Positions 57,449-64,000 of a stretch of DNA of 64,000 nucleotides are shown piece after piece. The first letter of the stretch is position 1, and each line of letters opens with the position of its first letter. The position numbers and the translations under genes were made by a program. Below the pieces are notes generated by a model. It had not been told where the DNA came from. It worked only from the letters and a program-made list of their open reading frames with translations, and did not search any database. Origin of the DNA: Caulobacterales bacterium (GTDB lineage Bacteria; Pseudomonadota; Alphaproteobacteria; Caulobacterales; Caulobacteraceae); assembly GCA_947474395.1 (NCBI GenBank), contig CANJID010000008.1, positions 1 through 64,000 of the forward strand. The letters run 5' to 3'.

Positions 57449-57634
57449 CCGGACACCTTGTCCCTCGGGCCGATCGCCCGCCATCCCGGGGCCGCGAAAT
57501 TTGTCGCCTTCTCGCTCACGACCGCCGCCGCCGGACCCGCCACGCCGCGCCCCTCGTTGACACGGCCACGCCTCGCCCCCACTTTCGCGCCCCTTGAGCG
57601 CCTCCCCGCACCCTGAAGAAATCCCCTGGGCCGC

Positions 57635-60277
57635 ATGAACGTCGTCGTTGTCGAAAGCCCCGCCAAGGCCAAGACCATCAACAAGTACCTGGGCGCCGGC
57701 TACACCGTGCTGGCTTCCTACGGCCACGTGCGGGACCTGCCCTCCAAGGACGGCTCGGTGCAGCCCGACGACGACTTCGCCATGCTGTGGGACGTGGACC
57801 CGAAGTCCGCCAAGCGCCTGTCCGACATCGCCACGGCCCTGAAGGGCGCGAGCAAGCTGATCCTGGCCACCGACCCCGACCGCGAGGGCGAGGCCATCTC
57901 CTGGCACGTCCTGGAGGTGCTGAACAAAAAGCGGGTGCTGAAAGGCGTCGAGATCCAGCGGGTGGTGTTCAACGCCATCACCAAGACCGCCGTCACCGAG
58001 GCGATGGCCAAGCCCCGCGCCCTCGACATGGAGCTGGTGGAGGCCTACCTCGCCCGCCGCGCCCTCGACTACCTGGTGGGCTTCACCCTCTCGCCGGTGC
58101 TGTGGCGCAAGCTGCCGGGCGCCCGCTCGGCCGGCCGCGTGCAGTCGGTCGCCCTGCGGCTGGTGGTCGACCGCGAGATCGAGATCGAGGCATTCCGCGC
58201 CCAGGAATACTGGGCCGTCGAGGCGGACGTCTCGGCCGGCTCCGACCCCTTCCTGGCCCGCCTGCACAAGCACGAGGGCAAGCGCCTCGCCAAGTTCGAC
58301 CTCCCGAACAAGGACTCCGCCGAGGTGGCGCGCGCCGCTGTCGCCGCCGGGACGTTCAAGATCTCCGCGGTAGAGAAGAAGCCCGCCAAGCGCTATCCCG
58401 CCCCGCCCTTCACCACCTCCACCCTGCAGCAGGAAGCGGCCCGCAAGCTCGGCTTCAACGCCCAGCGCACCATGCGCGCGGCCCAGCAGCTCTATGAGGG
58501 CGTGGACGTCGGCGGCGAGACCGCCGGCCTGATCACCTACATGCGGACCGACGGGGTTCAGTCCGCGCCCGAGGCCCTGCAGGAAGCCCGCAAGGTGATC
58601 GCCGAGCGCTTCGGGACGGCCTATGTCCCGCAGGAGCCGCGCTTCTATAAGACCAAGGCCAAGAACGCCCAGGAGGCCCACGAGGCGATCCGCCCGACCT
58701 CCATGGCCCGCCGGCCGGAGACCCTGCGCCTGGAGGGCGACCTCTTCCGCCTCTACGACCTGATCTGGAAGCGCATGATGGCGAGCCAGATGGAGTCCGC
58801 GAGAGTCGAGCGAACGACCATCGACCTCGAGACCCCGGACGCGAGGACAGGCCTGCGGGCCACCGGCACCGTGGTGCTCTTCGACGGCTACCTGGCTGTG
58901 TACGAAGAGGGCCGCGACGACGAGGAGGACGAGGACGGCGGTCGCCTGCCGATCGTCAAGGAAGGCGCCGAGGGCAAGGTCTCGGCCGCCCGCGCCGACC
59001 AGCACTTCACCGAGCCCCCGCCCCGCTACTCCGAAGCCAGCCTGGTCAAGAAGCTGGAGGAGCTCGGCATCGGCCGGCCCTCGACCTACGCCTCGATCCT
59101 GACCGTGCTGCGCGAGCGTGACTACGTCCGCATGGACAAGAACCGCTTCATCCCCGAGGACAAGGGCCGCCTGGTCACCGCCTTCCTGGAGCAGTTCTTC
59201 CACCGCTATGTGGAGTACGACTTCACCGCCGACCTGGAGGGCAAGCTCGACCTGGTCTCGGCCGGCGAGCTGAACTGGAAGGCCCTGCTGCGGGAGTTCT
59301 GGAAGGACTTCCACGCCGCCGTCGCCGATATCGCCGAGCTGCGCGTCACCAATGTGCTGGATGCCCTCAACGACGCCCTCGGGCCCCACATCTTCCCGGA
59401 CAAGGGCGACGGGTCGGACCCCCGCGCCTGCCCCGTCTGCGGGACCGGTCGCCTGTCCCTGAAGACCAGCCGCTTCGGCGCCTTCATCGGCTGCTCGAAC
59501 TATCCCGAATGCCGCTTCACCCGCCCCGTGGCCACGCCCGAAGGCGGTGAGGAGGGCGGCGCGGGCGGCGACCGCGAGCTGGGGACCGACCCCGAGACCG
59601 GCCGCGCCGTCTGGCTGAAGATCGGCCGCTTCGGCCCCTATGTGGAGCTGGCCGCCGACCCTGCGGACAAGGACGCCAAGCCCAAGCGGTCCAGCCTGCC
59701 CAAGGGCTGGGAGCCCGCGATTATGGACCTGGAGCGGGCGCTTCGGCTCTTACGCCTGCCCCGTGAGCTGGGCCCGCACCCCGAGGACGGCCAGCCGATC
59801 AAGGCCGGGATCGGCCGCTACGGCCCCTACGTCCAGCACGGCTCGACCTTCGCCAATCTCGACAGCGGCGACGAGGTGTTCGACGTCGGCCTGAACCGCG
59901 CCATCACCCTCTTGGCCGAGAAGAAGGCCGGCGGGCGGGCGCGCACCGGCCCCACCGCCCTGAAGGACCTCGGCGCCCACCCGGCCACCGGCGAGGCGAT
60001 CCGCGTCCTGTCCGGCCGCTACGGGCCCTACGTCAACGCCGGCAAGGTCAACGCCAACGTGCCCAAGGGCATGGAGCCGACCGCCGTCACCCTGGAGCAG
60101 GCGGTGGCCCTGCTCGCCGAACGCGCGGCCAAGGGCGGCGGCAAGCCCGCGCGAGGCGCGAAGAAGGCCGCGGCCCCCAAGGCCGCCTCGGCCAAGCCCG
60201 CCGCCGCCAAGAAACCCGCCACGAAGAAGGCGGGCGCGAAAAAGAAGGCGCCGGCGAAGAAGCCCAAGCCCAAATAG
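57635..60277 (+). CDS. topA: DNA topoisomerase I
   Basis: Type IA topoisomerase relaxing negative supercoils, 880 aa. Toprim domain M-N-V-V-V-V-E-S-P-A-K-A-K-T-I with D-P-D-R-E-G-E-A-I-S-W-H; the nucleophile Tyr is in G-L-I-T-Y-M-R-T-D-G-V. The C-terminus has one four-Cys zinc finger (C-P-V-C-G ... G-C-S-N-Y-P-E-C), three further G-R-F/Y-G-P-Y-V repeats, and a ~45-residue Lys/Ala/Pro tail of the kind that tethers topoisomerase I to DNA or RNA polymerase. The 5' region follows no close gene. Confidence 0.97.
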   Translation: MNVVVVESPAKAKTINKYLGAGYTVLASYGHVRDLPSKDGSVQPDDDFAMLWDVDPKSAKRLSDIATALKGASKLILATDPDREGEAISWHVLEVLNKKRVLKGVEIQRVVFNAITKTAVTEAMAKPRALDMELVEAYLARRALDYLVGFTLSPVLWRKLPGARSAGRVQSVALRLVVDREIEIEAFRAQEYWAVEADVSAGSDPFLARLHKHEGKRLAKFDLPNKDSAEVARAAVAAGTFKISAVEKKPAKRYPAPPFTTSTLQQEAARKLGFNAQRTMRAAQQLYEGVDVGGETAGLITYMRTDGVQSAPEALQEARKVIAERFGTAYVPQEPRFYKTKAKNAQEAHEAIRPTSMARRPETLRLEGDLFRLYDLIWKRMMASQMESARVERTTIDLETPDARTGLRATGTVVLFDGYLAVYEEGRDDEEDEDGGRLPIVKEGAEGKVSAARADQHFTEPPPRYSEASLVKKLEELGIGRPSTYASILTVLRERDYVRMDKNRFIPEDKGRLVTAFLEQFFHRYVEYDFTADLEGKLDLVSAGELNWKALLREFWKDFHAAVADIAELRVTNVLDALNDALGPHIFPDKGDGSDPRACPVCGTGRLSLKTSRFGAFIGCSNYPECRFTRPVATPEGGEEGGAGGDRELGTDPETGRAVWLKIGRFGPYVELAADPADKDAKPKRSSLPKGWEPAIMDLERALRLLRLPRELGPHPEDGQPIKAGIGRYGPYVQHGSTFANLDSGDEVFDVGLNRAITLLAEKKAGGRARTGPTALKDLGAHPATGEAIRVLSGRYGPYVNAGKVNANVPKGMEPTAVTLEQAVALLAERAAKGGGKPARGAKKAAAPKAASAKPAAAKKPATKKAGAKKKAPAKKPKPK

Positions 60278-60448
60278 GCCGCGAGCGCCGAGACGGCCCG
60301 CGTCACAACCTCTGCGATAACCGTCCAGAAAATAGCATTGGTTGTAATGGCTTAAGCTGGGTTTTCACCGTCGTCGGCGCGAACGTCGTTACGATATCTC
60401 AACCTTGAATTGTTAAGTTCCCTGCGATCGCCCCCTGGGAGCAGGCCC

Positions 60449-61546
60449 ATGCAGCCCGCTACGAGTACGGCCGCACGACCGCGCTACAACCAGGCCCAGA
60501 TGGACCAGTTCATCGCGGCCCATGAGCGCTATCACCACCGCGAGCCGCGCGGCCGGCGCGCCGTGATGCGCTTCGTCCAGGCCCCCAACATCGACTTCAG
60601 CCGCCGCGTCCTGGTGGAGGCCGACTTCACCGGCGCCGACTTTCAGAACGCCTGCTTCGCCCTCGCGAACCTGGAACGCGCCGCCCTGTTCTGCGCCGAC
60701 ATGCGCGGGGTGGACGCCCGGGGCGCCAACCTGCTGCGTGCCGACCTTCGCGGATGCAGCCTCCGTCAGGCCAACCTCACCGCCGCCAAGCTCGACGGGG
60801 CGGACATGCGCGAGGCCGTGCTGGCGCGCGCCGACATGGACGGCGGCTTCAAGCTCGCCGGCCGCTCCGGGGGCGTCCCCGCCGACGGAAGCATGGGCCG
60901 CTCCTTCGCGGTGGATTTCAGCAACTGCTCGATGAAGCGGGTCAAGCTCGGCCAGGCCAAGCTGAAGGGCGCCAACTTCTCCGGCGCCATCCTGCAGGGC
61001 GCCGACCTCTCGGGCGCCATCCTCGACGGGGCCCGGTTCGACGGGGCTGTGCTGATCGACGCCAACCTCTCATCGGCCCGGATCGACCAAGGGGCCCTGG
61101 CCAACTGCGTCCTCGACCCTTCGCCCACCTCCCTCCAGCGCGTCGCCGAACTGACGGAGCGACTGGTCTCGGCCGCCCGCTGGATCGCCACCAACGGCAA
61201 GGAGGGCCTGCCCGCGCGCCTCGACGGCGAGGACCTGCGCCCCATGGGCGAGGCTTTCGAGAAGGCCCAGCTCACGGCCCTCTCGGCCAAGGGAGCCTGC
61301 GCCCTCGGCGTCAGCTTCGCCGGAGCCCAGCTCCAGGGCGCCCGCTTCGACAACGCCGACCTGAGGGACGCCGACTTCTCCGGGGCCGATCTGCGCGGCG
61401 CCTCGTTCCACGGCGCCAACCTGAACCACGCCCGGTTCGCCGCCGCCGACATGCGCCCCCTGCCCCTGGCCAGCGGCGTGCGCACGGTCGACCTCACCGA
61501 CGCCTCCCACGGCGAGGACGCCTTCGTGGCCGCCAGGCGCGAATAG
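60449..61546 (+). CDS. Pentapeptide-repeat protein
   Basis: Protein of 365 aa built largely of A(D/N)LxX-type pentapeptides in two blocks (~55-125 and ~150-200, then ~285-330), e.g. F-T-G-A-D-F-Q-N-A-C-F, A-N-L-L-R-A-D-L-R-G, G-A-N-F-S-G-A-I-L-Q-G-A-D-L. The repeats form a right-handed beta-helix. A non-repeat insert (~210-280) interrupts them. Some relatives (Qnr, MfpA) mimic DNA and protect topoisomerases; the neighbour topA makes that worth testing, but no direct evidence supports it. ATG 60449 follows GGGAGC. Confidence 0.82.
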   Translation: MQPATSTAARPRYNQAQMDQFIAAHERYHHREPRGRRAVMRFVQAPNIDFSRRVLVEADFTGADFQNACFALANLERAALFCADMRGVDARGANLLRADLRGCSLRQANLTAAKLDGADMREAVLARADMDGGFKLAGRSGGVPADGSMGRSFAVDFSNCSMKRVKLGQAKLKGANFSGAILQGADLSGAILDGARFDGAVLIDANLSSARIDQGALANCVLDPSPTSLQRVAELTERLVSAARWIATNGKEGLPARLDGEDLRPMGEAFEKAQLTALSAKGACALGVSFAGAQLQGARFDNADLRDADFSGADLRGASFHGANLNHARFAAADMRPLPLASGVRTVDLTDASHGEDAFVAARRE

Positions 61547-61607
61547 AACCTGCCACGGGCGGCCGCTTCAGGCATTAAGGCCTGGAGGCCCACCGCCCGG
61601 AGGATTC

Positions 61608-63887
61608 GTGGCCAAGCCGCCAGCCAACCGACCACCCCAAGGCCTGCCCGACCGCGAGGCCCTGGCCCGCTTCATCCGTGAGGCGGGGGAGACGGACGTC
61701 GCGGCCATCGCGCGCCACTTCGGCCTGAAGGGCGGCGACCGGCGGGCGCTGCGCCAGATGCTCAAATCCATGCAGGGCGAAGGCAAGCTCGGGAAGCGCG
61801 GCCGCAAGGGCCTGGCGGAGGCCGGCGCGCTGCCCCCCGTCGGGGTGGTGGACGTGGTCGAGCGCGACGCCGACGGCGACCTCTATGTCCGCCTCGCCAA
61901 GGCTGGCGGGGACGCCCCGCTGGTTCGCCTCGCCCCCAGCAAGGGGGAAGGCCCCGCCGGCGCCCCCGGCATGGGCGACCGCCTGCTGGTCCGCTTCGAG
62001 CCCCTTGAAGACGGGGTGTTCGAGGCCAAGATCATCAAGCGGCTGGGCCAGAGCGCCCACAAGATCCTCGGCGTCGTGCGCAAGTCCGCCCGCGAGGTCC
62101 GGGTCGAGCCGGTGGACCGCAAGTCCCGCGACACCCTGGTCCTGACCGATCCCGCCGCCAAGGACCTCCGCGACGGCGACCTTGTGGTGGCCCAGATGGG
62201 CGGCCAGTCCGACCGCCGCTTCGGCCCCAAGTACGGCAAGCTCCTGGAGGTAGTGGGCCGCGAGGACCAGCCCCGCGCCGCCTCCCTGATCGCCATCCAC
62301 ACCCATGGCATCCCCATGGGCTTCTCCGAACAGGCCGAGGCCGAGGCCAAGGCCGCGCCCCTGCCGAAACTCGGCGACCGGACGGACCTGCGCGACCTGC
62401 CGCTGATCACCATCGACCCGGTGGACGCCCGCGACCACGACGACGCGGTCTATGCGCAGACCGACGACGATCCGAACAACCCCAACGGCTGGGTGGTGTG
62501 GGTCGCCATCGCCGACGTCGCCGCCTACGTCCGCACCGGTTCGGCGCTGGACCGGGAAGCCTGGACCAAGGCCAATTCGGTCTATTTCCCCGACCGGGTC
62601 GAGCCCATGCTGCCCGAGCACCTGTCGGCGGGCCTGTGCTCCCTGGTCGCCGGCCAGGACCGGGCCTGCATGGCCGTGCGCATGACCTTCAGCGCGGAGG
62701 GCAGGAAGACCGGCCACCGCTTCGTGCGCGGCCTGATGCGCTCGGCCGCCAAGCTTTCCTACGAGCAGGCGCAGGCCGCCGTGGACGGCGAGCCGGACGA
62801 CACGACCGGCCCCCTGCTCGATCCCATCCTGCACCCCCTCTGGCGCGCCTACCTGACCATGAAGAAGGGCCGCGACGTCCGCTCGCCGCTCGCGATCGAA
62901 ACGCTGGAGCGGCGCATCCAGCTCTCGCCCGAAGGCGAGGTCCTCTCCATCACCCCCCGCCGCAGCCTCGAGGCTCACAAGCTGATCGAGGAGATGATGA
63001 TCCAGGCCAATGTCTGCGCCGCGGAGACCCTGGAGCAGCGCAAGACGCCCCTGATCTACCGGATCCACGACACCCCCAGCCAGGAGAAGCTGTTCGCCCT
63101 GGGCGACTTCCTCTCGACCGTTGGGATCAACTGGAGCAAGGGCCAGGCGGCCACCACCAAACGGTTCAACGAGCTCTTGCTGCAGACCCGCGGCGGGCCC
63201 CACGCCGAGATCGTCAACGAGGTGGTGCTGCGCAGCCAGATGCAGGCCATCTACACCAGCGACAACATCGGCCACTTCGGCCTGAACCTCGACCGCTACG
63301 CCCACTTCACCTCGCCGATCCGCCGCTACGCCGACCTGGTGGTGCACCGGGGGCTGATCCGCGCCCTGAAGCTGGGGGACGACGGCCTCTCGGACCACGA
63401 TGTGGCGCGGCTGACCGCCACCGCCGAGCACATCACCGCCGCCGAGCGCCGGGCCATGGCCGCCGAGCGCGACGCCACCGACCGCTACATCGCCGCCTTC
63501 CTCTCCGACCGGGTTGGCGCCGAGTTCGAGGGCCGCATCACCGGCGTCACCCGCTTCGGCCTGTTCGTGCGGCTGGGCGAGACCGGGGCGGACGGCCTGA
63601 TCCCGGTATCCACCCTAGGCGACGAGTACTTCGTCCACGACGACCGCGCCCACGCCCTGGTCGGCGAGCGGACGGGGCGCCGCTGGCGCCTGGGCCGCCA
63701 GGTCAGCGTGCGCCTGCGCGAAGCCACCCCCGTCACCGGCGGCCTGCTGTTCGACATGCTGAGCGAGCCGGAAGCCGCCGACCCCAACGCCCCCCGTCCC
63801 CGCCTCGGCATCCGAAGCCGCAGCGGCCCGCCCCGTGGCGGCTTCGCCAAGGCCGGCCGCCCCGGCGGCCGGGGCAAGCGCCGCTGA
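61608..63887 (+). CDS. rnr: Ribonuclease R
   Basis: 3'-5' exoribonuclease of 759 aa. Domains in order: N-terminal helical/winged region (~10-65), cold-shock domains (~75-230), the RNB catalytic domain with the acidic cluster D-P-V-D-A-R-D-H-D-D-A (~268-278), and a C-terminal S1 domain (F-E-G-R-I-T-G-V-T-R-F-G-L-F-V). It ends in a basic Arg/Gly tail. It starts at GTG with GGAGG 4-5 bases upstream. It degrades structured RNA and helps in rRNA and tmRNA quality control. Confidence 0.96.
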   Translation: MAKPPANRPPQGLPDREALARFIREAGETDVAAIARHFGLKGGDRRALRQMLKSMQGEGKLGKRGRKGLAEAGALPPVGVVDVVERDADGDLYVRLAKAGGDAPLVRLAPSKGEGPAGAPGMGDRLLVRFEPLEDGVFEAKIIKRLGQSAHKILGVVRKSAREVRVEPVDRKSRDTLVLTDPAAKDLRDGDLVVAQMGGQSDRRFGPKYGKLLEVVGREDQPRAASLIAIHTHGIPMGFSEQAEAEAKAAPLPKLGDRTDLRDLPLITIDPVDARDHDDAVYAQTDDDPNNPNGWVVWVAIADVAAYVRTGSALDREAWTKANSVYFPDRVEPMLPEHLSAGLCSLVAGQDRACMAVRMTFSAEGRKTGHRFVRGLMRSAAKLSYEQAQAAVDGEPDDTTGPLLDPILHPLWRAYLTMKKGRDVRSPLAIETLERRIQLSPEGEVLSITPRRSLEAHKLIEEMMIQANVCAAETLEQRKTPLIYRIHDTPSQEKLFALGDFLSTVGINWSKGQAATTKRFNELLLQTRGGPHAEIVNEVVLRSQMQAIYTSDNIGHFGLNLDRYAHFTSPIRRYADLVVHRGLIRALKLGDDGLSDHDVARLTATAEHITAAERRAMAAERDATDRYIAAFLSDRVGAEFEGRITGVTRFGLFVRLGETGADGLIPVSTLGDEYFVHDDRAHALVGERTGRRWRLGRQVSVRLREATPVTGGLLFDMLSEPEAADPNAPRPRLGIRSRSGPPRGGFAKAGRPGGRGKRR

Positions 63888-63892
63888 AAATT

Positions 63893-63958
63893 GGTCCTTT
63901 CCCCTCTGGGGAAAGTGTTGCCCCGAACGGGGCGACGATAGGGGCTGAAGGGCGCTAA
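63893..63958. repeat. Dispersed hairpin repeat, copy C (partial, inverted)
   Basis: Reverse complement of the right half of copies A and B: CCTTTCCCC/GGGGAAAG stem, CCCGAACGGGG, then GACGATAGGGGCTGAAGGGC. It begins 5 bp after the rnr stop and may act as its 3' end structure. Confidence 0.85.
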
Positions 63959-63967
63959 CCTCTCCGC

Positions 63968-64000
63968 ATGGACGCCCCGAAACGCACCGTCAGGCGGGCT
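63968..64000 (+). CDS. Start of a possible gene cut by the window end
   Basis: ATG followed by D-A-P-K-R-T-V-R-R-A and open to the window edge, 80 bp after rnr. Too short to assign. In related genomes a small DUF983-type membrane protein often follows rnr, which would fit the position, but nothing in these 11 codons confirms it. Confidence 0.3.
   Translation, partial: MDAPKRTVRRA

Noticed and set aside
1444-59389. Very long open frames antisense to hscC (595 codons), to the aldehyde dehydrogenase/dioxygenase genes (704 codons) and to topA (762 codons)
   Set aside because: They lie opposite well-supported genes, are low-complexity (Arg/Gly/Ala/Asp/His-rich) and have no domains. GC-rich DNA routinely produces such frames.
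60449-61546. Quinolone-resistance (Qnr-type) protein
   Set aside because: It has pentapeptide repeats and lies next to topA, but is interrupted by a non-repeat insert and lacks the Qnr length and loop pattern; only a possible analogy.

Overview
This is a GC-rich, gene-dense chromosomal segment from an alphaproteobacterium, most likely family Caulobacteraceae (Caulobacter, Phenylobacterium or a relative). The strongest evidence is a complete holdfast-type polysaccharide locus at 18.2-27.6 kb in the order hfsE-F-G-(GT2), then hfsC-B-A on the other strand, then hfsD. This matches the Caulobacter hfsEFGHCBAD layout except in one slot. Many translationally coupled starts (ATGA, GTGA) and GTG starts also fit. 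The genus is inferred, not proven. There are no rRNA genes, prophage, transposase or CRISPR array, and one tRNA.

Layout. 0-3.2 kb: rubrerythrin (cut by the window edge) and an HscC-type Hsp70 with a membrane-anchored J-domain partner. 3.3-6.2 kb: aldehyde dehydrogenase, LigB-type extradiol dioxygenase and RidA-family protein in one operon, probably a meta-cleavage branch of aromatic degradation. 6.2-14.8 kb: single enzymes and regulators (RibD/DHFR-like, a triple SnoaL-like secreted protein, P-loop kinase, MetE-C-like protein, PilZ, secreted alpha/beta hydrolase, two Crp/Fnr regulators, transglutaminase-like protein). 14.9-16.4 kb: a decayed patch with a DUF6152-like gene, an orphan signal peptide and a truncated gene. 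16.6-18.1 kb: MatC/SLC13-like permease, five 14-bp tandem repeats and tRNA-Ser(GCU). 18.2-27.6 kb: the holdfast locus. 27.7-30.0 kb: a c-type cytochrome coupled to an OmpA-like protein. 30-34.4 kb: Sel1-like protein, GNAT, glutathione transferase, three consecutive RcnB-like secreted proteins and an orphan Flp pilin. 34.6-39.1 kb: gatB and gatCA separated by an intradiol dioxygenase and a lipoprotein. 39.2-45.4 kb: MORN protein, hybrid histidine kinase, and a BlaI/BlaR1-like (M56) pair with a three-site operator array. 45.4-50.1 kb: ruvX, pyrB, an inactive-type pyrC, plsY, dprA. 50.2-57.4 kb: mostly secreted or envelope proteins of unknown role. 57.6-64 kb: topA, a pentapeptide-repeat protein and rnr.

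How genes work together: HfsE starts the glycan on the lipid carrier, HfsG and a second GT2 extend it, HfsF flips it, HfsC polymerises it, and HfsA/B/D export it. GatA, GatB and GatC form one amidotransferase. PyrB and the PyrC-like protein probably form the usual complex in which the PyrC homologue is structural.

Most notable oddities: a four-copy composite hairpin repeat, one copy of which now encodes the N-terminus of a secreted protein; a G7 tract that splits a duplicated-domain secreted protein into two frames; evenly spaced CGACA-N2-TGTCG operators at blaI; two genes that seem to start at CTG with matching geometry; and a second glycosyltransferase where holdfast deacetylase hfsH normally lies. 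No wholly new multi-gene system could be established from sequence alone.
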